DNA of 64,000 bases. Source: Azospirillum sp. B4 (lineage in GTDB: Bacteria; Pseudomonadota; Alphaproteobacteria; Azospirillales; Azospirillaceae). The notes under the pieces were generated by a model, which did not search any database, was not told where the DNA came from, and saw nothing but the letters and a program-made list of their open reading frames with translations. Made by a program: the position numbers and the translations under genes. The stretch lies in NCBI RefSeq assembly GCF_000333275.1, contig NZ_BACU01000527.1, positions 1 to 64,000 of the forward strand, given 5' to 3'. Each line of letters begins with the position of its first letter. The first letter of the stretch is position 1. Of this stretch, positions 16,845 to 25,130 are shown piece by piece.

Positions 16845-18010
16845 CCGCGTTCCCGCGTGTTGAAAGGGTGGAGACCATCCTGGTCGACCTGCCGACCATC
16901 CGCCCGCACGTCCTGTCCATGGCGACCATGCACCGCCAGACCCTGGCCATCGTCCGGATTTATTGTTCGGACGGCGTTGTCGGGGTGGGCGAGGGCACGA
17001 CCATCGGCGGCCTGAGCTATGGCGACGAAAGCCCTGAGGGCATCAAGCTCGCCATCGACACCTACTTCACACCCCTCCTGCTGGGGCAGGACGCTGGCCG
17101 GCCGGCGCAGGCCATGGCCCTTCTCGGCCGCCATGTGGTGGGCAATCACTTTGCCAAGTGTGCGGTGGAGACTGCCCTGCTGGACGCCCAGGGGTGGCGT
17201 GTCGGCCTGCCGGTCAGTGAACTGCTGGGCGGTCGGGTGCGGGACAGGCTGCCGGTGCTCTGGACCTTGGCCAGCGGCGATACCGCCCGCGACATCGCCG
17301 AGGCGGAAGAAATGCTGTCCTGCCGGCGGCATAACGCCTTTAAGCTGAAGATCGGCAAACGGACCATTGCGGAAGATGTTGCCCACGTGGCGGCCATCAA
17401 GCGGGCGCTGGGCGACCGGGCCAGCATCCGTGTGGACGTGAACCAGGCCTGGGACGAAACGGGCGCCCGCCGGGGCGTCGCCCTGCTGGCCGAGGCGGGT
17501 GCGGACCTGGTCGAGCAACCCATCCCCCGGGCCAACCGGGATGGAATGGCCCGCCTGGCCGCCCGGTCGGCCATTCCCATCATGGCGGATGAGGCGCTGC
17601 GCGGCCCTGGCGATGCTTACGACTACGCCAGCCGGGCGGCGGCCGACGTGTTCGCGGTGAAGATCGAGCAGTCCGGCGGCCTGTTCGCCGCCAAGCAGGT
17701 GCAGGCCATCGCGGATGCCGCCGGCATCGCCCTTTACGGTGGCACCATGCTGGAGGCCGGCATTGGCACGGCCGCCTCCGCCCATGTCTTCGCGACCTTT
17801 CCTGGCATTGCCTTCGGGACAGAACTGTTCGGGCCCCTGCTGATGACCGAAGAGATCCTTGCCGAACCGCTGTCTTACGGTGACTTCACCCTGGCGGTGC
17901 CCACGGGTCCTGGCCTGGGGGTTGTCCTGGATGACGACAAGCTTGCCCACTTCCGACGCGACGGTGCCGGTCGTACCGGCGTCCTGGTGTCCGCCATCGA
18001 GGGGAATTGA
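16841..18010 (+). CDS. catB: Muconate cycloisomerase
   Basis: Enolase-superfamily muconate lactonising enzyme, 389 residues, turning cis,cis-muconate into muconolactone. The KxK pair is Lys168/Lys170 (FKLKIGK), metal ligands are Asp199 (RVDVNQAW), Glu225 (VEQPI) and Asp250 (MADEAL), and the second acid/base Lys274 is in FAVKIEQSGG. The lid region contains TIGGLSYG, typical of the muconate cycloisomerase subgroup rather than other MR/MLE enzymes. It is translationally coupled to iacG, so ring cleavage is co-expressed with upstream IAA oxidation. Confidence 0.92.
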   Translation: MTAFPRVERVETILVDLPTIRPHVLSMATMHRQTLAIVRIYCSDGVVGVGEGTTIGGLSYGDESPEGIKLAIDTYFTPLLLGQDAGRPAQAMALLGRHVVGNHFAKCAVETALLDAQGWRVGLPVSELLGGRVRDRLPVLWTLASGDTARDIAEAEEMLSCRRHNAFKLKIGKRTIAEDVAHVAAIKRALGDRASIRVDVNQAWDETGARRGVALLAEAGADLVEQPIPRANRDGMARLAARSAIPIMADEALRGPGDAYDYASRAAADVFAVKIEQSGGLFAAKQVQAIADAAGIALYGGTMLEAGIGTAASAHVFATFPGIAFGTELFGPLLMTEEILAEPLSYGDFTLAVPTGPGLGVVLDDDKLAHFRRDGAGRTGVLVSAIEGN

Positions 18011-18014
18011 ACGC

Positions 18015-18305
18015 ATGCTGTTCCAGGTGGAAATGGACGTGAAAATCCCGCACGGCATGGATGCCGCCGTCCTGGATGATCTGAAGGTCCGGGAACGGGT
18101 GCGGGCGCAGGACCTGCAAAGGACGGGGGTGTGGCGCCACCTCTGGCGCGTCGTCGGCCAGTATCGCAACACAAGCATCTTTGATGTCGGGAGTGCTGCG
18201 GAACTGCACGACATCCTGATGTCCCTGCCGTTGTTCCCCTTCATGGAAATCCAGGTCACCGCCCTGTGCCGGCATCCATCTTCGATCCACGAGGATGACC
18301 GCTGA
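18015..18305 (+). CDS. catC: Muconolactone delta-isomerase
   Basis: A 96-residue protein (family norm about 92-96) with the expected LFQVEMDVKIPHGMD start, RVVGQYRNTSIFDV core and SLPLFPFMEIQVTAL end. It isomerises muconolactone to beta-ketoadipate enol-lactone. The ATG lies four bases after catB. The order catB-catC-catA is conserved in many catechol operons. Confidence 0.93.
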   Translation: MLFQVEMDVKIPHGMDAAVLDDLKVRERVRAQDLQRTGVWRHLWRVVGQYRNTSIFDVGSAAELHDILMSLPLFPFMEIQVTALCRHPSSIHEDDR

Positions 18306-18372
18306 CGGGTTTTGTGCCGTCCCGTCCGCAGACCTTTCCAAAACCCAAAACAACAAGACAGAGGAAACAACC

Positions 18373-19290
18373 ATGACCGCGTTGGATAAAACGCTGGAAA
18401 TCCAGGCCTTCCTGGACCAGGTCGCCGGCATCGCGAACGGAGAGCCCACTCGCCTGAAGAAGATTGTGCGTCGCATAGTCGGGGACCTGTTCGCCACGAT
18501 CGAAGCTTTCGACGTTACGGATGACGAGTTCTGGCAGGCGCTGAACTTCGTTGGCCAGTCGGCGCCGGAGTTCGGCCTGTGGGCCGCCGGCTTCGGGGTC
18601 GAGCATTTCCTGGATGTCCGGGCGGACCGGGCCGACGCGGAGGCCGGTACGGCGGGTGGCACGCCGCGCACCATCGAAGGTCCCCTCTACGTGGCCGGCG
18701 CTCCGCTGGAGCGGGGCAGAGCGCGCCTGGACGACGGCAGCGATGCTGGGGAGGTGCTGGTGATGCATGGCCGCGTGCTGTCGACCGATGGCCAGCCCAT
18801 CCCTGACGCCATCGTGGACGTCTGGCATGCCAACACGCTGGGCAACTACTCCCACTTCGACACCAGCCAGAGCGCCTACAATTACCGCCGGCGCATCCAG
18901 ACCGACGCGGAAGGCCGGTATTGGTTCCGCTCCATCCTGCCGTCAGGCTATGCCGTGCCGCCGGGAAGTGGTATCGAGCGGGCGCTGTCGGCGATTGGCC
19001 GTCACGGCAACCGGCCGGCGCACATCCACTTCTTCGTCTCCGCCGCCGGCCATCGCCACCTGACGACGCAGATCAACATCGAAGGTGACGCCTATCTGCA
19101 TGACGACTTCGCCTACGCGACGCGCGACGACCTGATTCCGCCGGTCAGCCGTGTCGAAGATATCGGCCTCATTCACGCCGCTGACCTCAATGCGCCCTTC
19201 GCGGAAATCGCCTTTGATTTTATATTGCCGGTCGCGATGAATGAGGGTGATGAAGGCCGCTCATCACGGCCTCGAGCCTTAGTTGACTGA
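18373..19290 (+). CDS. catA: Catechol 1,2-dioxygenase
   Basis: Intradiol dioxygenase of 305 residues that cleaves catechol to cis,cis-muconate. The Fe(III) ligands are visible: Tyr159 (HANTLGNYSHFD), Tyr193 (LPSGYAVPP), His217 and His219 (PAHIHFFVSA). An N-terminal helical dimerisation domain precedes them. CAGAGG lies before the ATG. The last ~15 residues (GDEGRSSRPRALVD) overlap the decayed tannase remnant on the other strand, so the native C-terminus may have been altered by the rearrangement, but the catalytic core ends well before that. No enol-lactone hydrolase or beta-ketoadipate transferase genes occur in this window. Confidence 0.94.
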   Translation: MTALDKTLEIQAFLDQVAGIANGEPTRLKKIVRRIVGDLFATIEAFDVTDDEFWQALNFVGQSAPEFGLWAAGFGVEHFLDVRADRADAEAGTAGGTPRTIEGPLYVAGAPLERGRARLDDGSDAGEVLVMHGRVLSTDGQPIPDAIVDVWHANTLGNYSHFDTSQSAYNYRRRIQTDAEGRYWFRSILPSGYAVPPGSGIERALSAIGRHGNRPAHIHFFVSAAGHRHLTTQINIEGDAYLHDDFAYATRDDLIPPVSRVEDIGLIHAADLNAPFAEIAFDFILPVAMNEGDEGRSSRPRALVD

Positions 19291-19870
19291 AGCGCAGGTG
19301 AAGTTTGCGGCTTGGTCGCTGGAGCCCTTGCCTGTCCACCGGGCGACGGCGGGGTAGGGGCATAGAGGCCGGGTCCGCAGGACGGCGGATTTTGGGTGGC
19401 GGTCGTCGGCAGGCTTCGCGGCCACCAGCCGGTCGGGCGCCTTGCCATGCTCGACCCAGGCGCGCAGCGCCGCGACGGCATCGAAACGGTTGGGGCCGGG
19501 GCCGCCGAGGCAATGGAATGGCCCATGCCCGGCGCCATGAACAGGCGGAAATAACCCTACAGCCGTTTCTGTGCTTTCGCCGGATCGGACGTTTGCGCCA
19601 CGGCATGGTAGCACTGAATGGGATAGGTTTGGGCGTTCAGCTGATCGGCCCAGCCCTGGCTCATGATCAGCTTGCCGGCCCGTGTCTTGAAGGCCGATAG
19701 GTCGGGCGTGACCGAGGTGATGAGGCCGCCGACCTTGCCGTCGGTCAGTGCGACGTCGCGATCGAAGTCGAAATCCTGCCAGCGCCAGGACAGGTCATCG
19801 TAGACAATGTTCTGGAACAGCGGGATGAGGTAGGTCTCCCACAGCAACTGGGCCAGATCGATAAGCCGCC
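19279..19870 (-). pseudogene. Tannase/feruloyl esterase family, C-terminal remnant with frameshift
   Basis: Two minus-strand frames together give the C-terminal third of a tannase-family esterase. The upstream frame (from about 19870 to 19557) encodes FQNIVYDDLSWRWQDFDFD, DPDLSAFKTRAGKLI-like and GWADQLN segments. The downstream frame (19614 to 19279) encodes HGAGHG, GGPGPNRFDAVAALRAWVE, KAPDRLVA and the characteristic RTRPLCPYPAVARW ending in ANFTCASVN. The two frames overlap and need a frameshift to join, and the N-terminal two thirds with the catalytic Ser are missing. Its stop codon lies inside the 3' end of catA. A non-functional leftover; the original protein would have been a secreted ester hydrolase for plant phenolics. 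Confidence 0.75.
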
Positions 19871-20087
19871 AGCCGCCCCAGCGGCTGGTGCAGCCATATG
19901 GCCTCGACAATCTGTGCCCCCGATGGACATCAGGGGATCGAAGGCGGTCATCGGTTCCTGGAACACTATCGCAATGGGCGCCTCCCACAGGCGTATGCCG
20001 GCCTCCGACAGGGCCAGCAGGTTGGTTCCGTCGAAACGGATGGTTCCGATGAGATCGGCGCCGGTCGCGGGCAGACCGCCGATTTAG
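19866..20087 (-). pseudogene. Oligopeptide ABC transporter ATPase fragment
   Basis: Minus-strand translation gives GTIRFDGTNLLALSEAG and then IAIVFQEPMTAFDPLMSIG, the region from before the Q-loop to just after it in DppD/DppF-type ATPases. It is followed in a shifted frame by QIVEAIWLHQPLG. No Walker A or signature motif remains. The fragment ends abruptly at the IS1380-type element on one side and at the tannase remnant on the other, so it is a rearrangement scar. Confidence 0.65.
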
Positions 20088-21693
20088 CCCGGACTATGCA
20101 CTGCGGTGGTAATGGTGCAACGACAGCATAGCGATTGTTCTGCGAAGGGTTGTATGGACGCAGTCCTCCCAGTCCCGCCGTTTGGTGGGTTTCCGGGTGA
20201 TGTTTTTGGGGTTGGCGGGACGGGTTTGGGGTGGGCAGGCTGCCCTGTGTTTCAGGTGACGAGGCGTGTTGTCCTTATCAGAATCATGGCGAGCACGGGC
20301 TGGACGGTGCATGCCGTTGGCAGATGGACGCGCAGCTTGGTCTTCATCTCCACGACGCGGGCGGCGATTTTCAGCAGACGCAGGCGCAGCGTGTCGAACT
20401 GGGCGGTTCGCCAGGGGGATCGCCGCAGCATAAGGGATCACATCCACCATATCAGCCAATAGGTGCTGGCATGCAGCATCAGGCGCATCTGGTTGGCGGT
20501 GGCGCGGGTACAACTGGTGCGGTCGGCGGCCAGATGGGTTTTCCAGCTTTTGATATGGTTCTCGGCCATGCCCCGACGGCAATAGACCTGTTCATAGAGC
20601 CACTTACCCCGCCCACCGGTCAGGCTGGTGACAATGAAGCGGGTATCCACGCCCTGGGGCCCCGCCTCGACGCGGGCGATGATGCGCTCCACCCGGCACC
20701 AGCTGCGGGCGGCATCATGGAATTCGCTGAAGCGGCGGACCTTGTCCGGTCCCGTCGCCCGTGCCCTGGTGCTGGCTTCCAGCGGGATGACGTGGGCACG
20801 CAGGGCGGCGTTGGTGGCCAGCCCGAGGATGAAATCCACGCCCGAGGCCCGGCACAGGTTGAACACCTCCGGCGCTGCATAGTGGCTGTCGGCCCGAACC
20901 AGGATCTCCACCCGGGGCCAGTGGGCACGGATTGTCCGGATCAGGCGGCACAGGTGGGAAGCTATCTCCCGACCGCTGGGGCGGCGGGCGGGACGCAGCA
21001 GGGCTGCGACGAACCGGCCCTCGCCATCGAACACGATGATGGGCTGGAAGCCATATTCGTCGTAATGGGCGTTGAACAGCCGCAACTGCTGGTGGCCATG
21101 GGTGGCGTCGAACGTATCGTCGATATCCAGCACGATGCGCTGCGGCACCTGGCGGAAACTGGTGCAGTAAAGCTCGACCATGGCCCGGCCCATGCGCAGC
21201 AGGGCGCGGGCGTCCGGTCGGTTCTCCAGACGCGAGATGGTGGATTGCAAACAGAGATCCGCCGCCGAGGGCAAGCGGCCGAGCGCCATCTTGAAAGCTG
21301 GATCGCCGCGCAGACTGTCGGCGTCGATGCCATCCTCATAGTCGCAGGCGATCATCAGCAGGCGGAAACGGATGATGTCGGCCAGACTGTGGCTCGGGCT
21401 GACGGGTATCGGCGATGCAGGCCGCCAGCCGCGCCGCCATATTCAGCCGGATATCAATCTCCCGCAGCGCCAGCACTCCGGCATCCGACGACAGGCTGCC
21501 CCCGTCAAAACAGGCCTCCACGCACTTGCCCGAAACGGGTGACAGGCCGGGCAGCAGCGGCGTATTCTCTCGCATGGCGGGTGCAGCGTCCTTGGTTCGG
21601 GCGGATTTGTGTTTGGCGACTGAATCCTAAACCCAATCAATGACTTGTGCTACACCCGCCAACCAAAATTACGGCCCCGATGCATAATCCGGG
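20088..21693 (-). mobile_element. IS1380-family insertion element with terminal repeats and 4-bp target duplication
   Basis: Ends are defined by related inverted repeats: CCCGGACTATGCA at 20088-20100 and the complement of TGCATAATCCGGG at 21681-21693 (12 of 13 identical). Both flanks carry TTAG (20084-20087 and 21694-21697), a 4-base target duplication. Total length 1606 bases fits the family. The single transposase gene inside is broken by two frameshifts, so the copy is probably immobile unless helped in trans. It inserted into the ABC-ATPase remnant region. Confidence 0.85.
20252..21575 (-). pseudogene. IS1380-family transposase, two frameshifts
   Basis: The protein is split into three minus-strand frames. 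21575 to about 21400 gives SVSGKCVEACFDGGSLSSDAG..REIDIRLNMAARLAACIADTRQPE. 21355 to 20438 gives the core with LDIDDTFDATHGHQQL, FDGEGRFVAALLRP, RADSHYAAPEVFNLC and RRGMAENHIKSWKTHL. A further frame from about 20440 to 20252 gives RRSPWRTAQFDTLRLRLLKIA and ends in TRLVT. Joined, they form a full-length IS1380 DDE transposase, so only two small indels (near 21400 and 20440) separate it from an intact gene; recent inactivation, programmed shifting or sequencing error are alternatives. Confidence 0.85.
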
Positions 21694-21758
21694 TTAGCTC
21701 TTGACGTTTCATGGCGTCGGCCGAAGGACGGGTTTCCTTATTTTCCCGCAGGTATAAG

Positions 21759-21867
21759 TCTGAATTTTTCGGACTTTTTCGGATTTTCTCTGACATTGTC
21801 GGAAAAGTTCGGACTTTTTCGGAAAAATTCAGAAAAGTTCGGATTAATTCAGACTTTTTCAGACTTT
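21759..21867. repeat. Array of about 11 decamer units with exact 10-bp spacing
   Basis: From 21759 the sequence can be cut into consecutive 10-mers each ending in TC and most starting GGA, TGA or AGA: for example GGACTTTTTC (twice), GGATTTTCTC, GGAAAAGTTC, GGAAAAATTC, AGAAAAGTTC, GGATTAATTC, AGACTTTTTC. The period is exactly ten bases with no slip over about 110 bases, so a TTC(G/A)GA core sits on the same face of the helix every turn. Units are diverged, and ten is not a multiple of three, so coding is excluded. The array lies between the IS1380-type element and the tRNA-Glu att site. Function unknown: possibly a curved-DNA or cooperative protein-binding array. Confidence 0.85.
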
Positions 21868-22142
21868 AAAGCTCCTCAATAATTCCAATCCTGAGCAAAG
21901 TGGCGGCATGCATGGCCACCTTTGAAGTCGCTGACCGGCTTTCGCGCGCTCAGACAGGATGGTCAACTAGCCTGCCAATCCATCATCTGTTCCTGGCAAA
22001 GCCATGGGTCGAGAAGTTGCACTGGGTGGTAGGTACTGTTGCGAGGCGCCATCGGGCCATCGATAAGGTGTCCTTGAAGCCGATAGGCGCGCCGGAGCAC
22101 CACAAGCATCCGATTCGCGGCATTTGTCGGCCATTCGGGTTG

Positions 22143-22229
22143 GGGACAAATCCGGGACAGTGCCGTGCGGTGGAAAACGGGCTGTCAGCTGTGACGGCGG
22201 TGTCCTTTGTGCGGGACAGATGCGGGACA
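22143..22229. repeat. Two 17-bp direct repeats near the att site
   Basis: GGGACAAATCCGGGACA at 22143-22159 and GGGACAGATGCGGGACA at 22213-22229 match in 15 of 17 positions; each itself contains GGGACA twice. They lie 95-180 bases from the tRNA-Glu fragment. Such direct repeats beside att cores can be arm-type binding sites for a tyrosine integrase; that role is inferred. The remainder of 21868-22323 shows no convincing gene. Confidence 0.6.
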
Positions 22230-22323
22230 AACGGCACCGCAAAATCCAGCGGCTCACAGCACCCCACAGCACAAAAAGCCCAAGAAATATGCCGAGATTC
22301 CGTGTGGCGCCTAGATCCGATTT

Positions 22324-22371
22324 CGCCCTTTCACGGCGGCGACACGGGTTCGAATCCCGTAGGGGACGCCA
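22324..22371 (+). other. 3' half of tRNA-Glu(TTC), probable integration att site
   Basis: The sequence from the anticodon arm (CGCC-CTTTCAC-GGCGG, anticodon TTC) through the T arm (ACGGG-TTCGAAT-CCCGT) to the acceptor 3' strand AGGGGAC, discriminator G and CCA is that of tRNA-Glu. The D arm and 5' acceptor strand (GTCCCCT expected) are missing upstream, so this is not a working tRNA gene. A truncated 3' tRNA end next to a tyrosine integrase is the classic trace of island integration by recombination in the 3' half of the tRNA. Confidence 0.88.
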
Positions 22372-22425
22372 AATTTAGCCTAAAGGCTTGATTTGGCTCT
22401 AGATTTCGCCTTTCGCCAAAAAGCC

Positions 22426-22449
22426 GTGTGACACACGTATGTGATACAC
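22426..22449. promoter_or_regulatory. Imperfect palindrome before integrase
   Basis: GTGTGACACA-CGTA-TGTGATACAC: arms agree in 8 of 10 positions with a 4-base centre, ending 15 bases before the preferred integrase start. It could be an operator controlling integrase expression. Confidence 0.4.
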
Positions 22450-22464
22450 GCGGAGGCGCGGGCT

Positions 22465-24135
22465 GTGACCCTCATCCCATACATCGTCCAACGTCGCCGC
22501 AGACTCTACTTGCGGGTCCGCGCGCCTGCCGATATCGCTGCCTTGAGCGGCCGGACGCACATCACGCGGACGTTGCGGACGGCGGCCCCCCGGAAGGCCA
22601 GGGCGGAGGCGGCCCAGCTTCTGGCGGTCGTACATCGTCAATGGGGCGAGGCACGACGAATGATCGCGGCGACGGTGCTGGGCAAACCGATCAGCGAACT
22701 GACCGACGAAGAGATCTTCCAGGTCACGCCTGAGCAAATTCAGGGCCTGCCGACGCAGGACCAAGCCCGATTCCTCGACGCTTTGGATCTCGCCGGCCAA
22801 CGGACCGTCCTGGAGGCCCGCCGTCTGGAGGTGGAGGCACAAGAGCAGGCTGCGCAAACCCAACGGCTCGCCAATGCCATGTGCGGCTTGGAGACCGTTC
22901 GGAGGGCTACCCAACTCGCACGGCGGCAGCACACCATGCTGAGTCAGATGCAGGACGTCGCCACCGACCGAAGCCATGCCGCCTCGGTTGCTGACGCGGA
23001 GGCCACTACGCGCGCTGAATTCATGGCCATGTTCCGGGTGGGGATGGCCGAGATGCGCGAGCTGAAGGCGGCGATATCCATCAGCACGTCCGCCGCGCAG
23101 CAAGCGGTGCTTCAGCCCGAGCCGGGCGTCGCTTCCGCTGCCGCCAATGTCCCCTGGAATGCCTATCTCGAGGCTTTTTATCGGGATAAGCCGGACTTGG
23201 GGGACGCGACGCGGGCCAGCTACGGGCAGGCGTTCCGTGCCTTTGGAGGATTGTTCCCGGACAAGCTGCTGAGCGAGATCACCAAGGCTGACATCAAGCA
23301 GTTCTGCGATCACCTGCGCGACCGGCCCATCAAACGGGCGGGACGGGAAACGATGGCGCGGGACAGCATCGTCAAGCTGCTGGGCCACCTGCGCGGTTAC
23401 CTGGCGTGGACCGTATCGGCGGGCCATCTGCCGACAGGGAACCCCGCGGATGGCGTTCAACCCCGAGCGGAGAACCGGCAGGAACGTATGGACCGCGACA
23501 AGCGGCGGGCTTTCTCAGCCACGGAACTGACAAAGCTTTTCGACAGTCCGCTGTTCACCGGCTTCCTTTCCACCAGCAAGCGGGCTCAACCCGGCACCCT
23601 CCATTATCGCGACGAGCCCTTCTGGTTCTTCGCCCTCGCCGCGTTGACCGGTGCCAGGACGGAGGAGATTGCCGAACTACCCGCCCAATTCGTGAAGTTG
23701 GGGGACGTGGAGTGCTTCGACCTGCGGCACGCATCAAAGACCGCCGCCGGGCCGCGGCTCATTCCCGTGCTGCCAGACCTCTGGCGAATGGGACTGCGGC
23801 AATGGGCGGCCGACCAGCAACGTCGCGGGCGGGGCATGGTCCAGGGGCCGGAAGCCTCTGATGATTGGAGCAAATGGTCAAACCGCTATCTGGTCAACAT
23901 CGGTTTGAAGGCGCCGGGGCTGGTGACCTACTCGCTCCGCCATAGTTTCCGCCAGGCGCTGCGCGCTGCAGGTCTTCATGAAGAGCTGGCCGACAAGGTC
24001 TTCGGCCACGAGGGCAAGTCTGTGGGCGCGGGCTACGGGCGGGACCTTGCGCCGGCGGAAGCCAAGCTGGTTGTGGAACGCGTGAAGTTCCCGGTGCCCT
24101 TGGATCACTTATTCATTCCAAGGAGCGATTACTGA
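22465..24135 (+). CDS. Tyrosine recombinase/integrase
   Basis: Phage-type integrase of 556 residues. An N-terminal segment (IPYIVQRRRRLYLRVRAP) resembles the DUF6538 domain of island integrases, followed by a helical stretch, a SAM-like core-binding domain (NVPWNAYLEAFYRDKP, about 225-330) and the catalytic domain. Catalytic residues visible in order: Arg in LTGARTEE, Lys in ASKTAAGPRLIPV, the His-x-x-Arg box in SLRHSFRQAL, His in VFGHEG and Tyr in GAGYGRD. GTG at 22465 is preferred since GGAG lies 10 bases before it; an in-frame GTG eight codons upstream is possible. It begins 93 bases after the tRNA-Glu fragment, which is probably its attachment site. Confidence 0.9.
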   Translation: MTLIPYIVQRRRRLYLRVRAPADIAALSGRTHITRTLRTAAPRKARAEAAQLLAVVHRQWGEARRMIAATVLGKPISELTDEEIFQVTPEQIQGLPTQDQARFLDALDLAGQRTVLEARRLEVEAQEQAAQTQRLANAMCGLETVRRATQLARRQHTMLSQMQDVATDRSHAASVADAEATTRAEFMAMFRVGMAEMRELKAAISISTSAAQQAVLQPEPGVASAAANVPWNAYLEAFYRDKPDLGDATRASYGQAFRAFGGLFPDKLLSEITKADIKQFCDHLRDRPIKRAGRETMARDSIVKLLGHLRGYLAWTVSAGHLPTGNPADGVQPRAENRQERMDRDKRRAFSATELTKLFDSPLFTGFLSTSKRAQPGTLHYRDEPFWFFALAALTGARTEEIAELPAQFVKLGDVECFDLRHASKTAAGPRLIPVLPDLWRMGLRQWAADQQRRGRGMVQGPEASDDWSKWSNRYLVNIGLKAPGLVTYSLRHSFRQALRAAGLHEELADKVFGHEGKSVGAGYGRDLAPAEAKLVVERVKFPVPLDHLFIPRSDY

Positions 24136-24703
24136 ACAGTAGAAAAAATATACGGAAAGTCCGTGGGCAGGTCGATGGCGGCAGGGATCGTGTCCCTGGT
24201 CGTGGTGTAAGAGGCGCCCGGTCATTTTGGTCTCCGGCTTGTTTGGCCGGACGGTCATGCGGCGGCAGTCTGCAGCATGATGGTTGGATCATCGCTGACG
24301 GCGGCGATGGTTTCCAGGGTCATGTAGCGGCCACGCTGGACCGCCCATTCATCGTTGGTCTCCATGAGGATGGCGCCGATCAGGCGGGTGATGGCGTCCT
24401 CGTTCGGGAAGATGCCGACGACCTCGGTCCGGCGCTTGATCTCACCGTTGAGGCGTTCGATGGGATTAGTGCTGTGGAGCTTTGCCCTGTGTGCGGCGGG
24501 GAAGGACATGAAGGCCAGCACGTCGTCCTCGGCCTCGTCCATCAGGGCGGCTAGCTTGCCGACCTTGGGACGGAGTTGATCGGCGACCTGGCGCCACTGG
24601 GCACGGGCGGCGGTGGCGTCATCCTGGGCGAAGGCGGTGCCGATAAAGGCGGCCACGACACGCCGACCCTGCTTGCCGGCATGGGCCAGGGCGTTGCGCA
24701 TGA

Positions 24704-24737
24704 CACCGAAGGTGCAGCGAAGCGAAGCGGAGCATAT
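24704..24737. repeat. Small insertion 1 in IS256 transposase
   Basis: About 34 bases not expected in the transposase: CACCGAAGGTGCAGCG then AAGCGAAG then CGGAGCA. Shares CCGAAGG, GCAGCG and CGGAGCA in order with the insertion at 25106-25130. Confidence 0.6.
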
Positions 24738-25105
24738 TGGACGCGGCAGCGCTGCCAGGTGGCACGGAACACGCGGGCGACGGCGGCCTTGATGCCTTCA
24801 TGGGCGTCGGAGATGACCAGCTTGACGCCACCCAGGCCGCGGCGCTTGAGCTTGCGCAGGAACTCTACCCAGAAGGTCTCGGCCTCGGAGACCCCGATGT
24901 CCATGCCCAGGATCTCTCGGCGGCCGTTGGAGTTGACCGCCACGGCGATGGTGACGGCCACCGAGACGATGCGGCCATTCTGACGGACCTTCACGTAGGT
25001 GGCGTCGATCCACAGGTAGGGCCAGTCGCCTTCCAGCGGCCGTTCCAGGAAGGTCTTCACCCGACCGTCGATCTCCTCGCACAGCCGGCTGACCTGGCTC
25101 TTGGA

Positions 25106-25130
25106 CCCGAAGGGCAGCGCGGAGCAGTAA
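25106..25130. repeat. Small insertion 2 in IS256 transposase
   Basis: A 25-base segment, CCCGAAGGGCAGCG followed by CGGAGCAGTAA, interrupts the transposase between the codons for GMIGI and SKSQ; deletion restores the frame. Related to the insertion near 24704. Confidence 0.65.

Noticed and set aside
20106-20462. Possible plus-strand gene within the IS1380 element
   Set aside because: It lies opposite the C-terminal transposase frame and has no family features.
21759-21867. CRISPR array
   Set aside because: Units are 10 bases with no unique spacers and no cas genes nearby; it is a periodic repeat instead.
22324-22371. Functional tRNA-Glu gene
   Set aside because: The D arm and the 5' acceptor strand are missing; only the 3' half is present.
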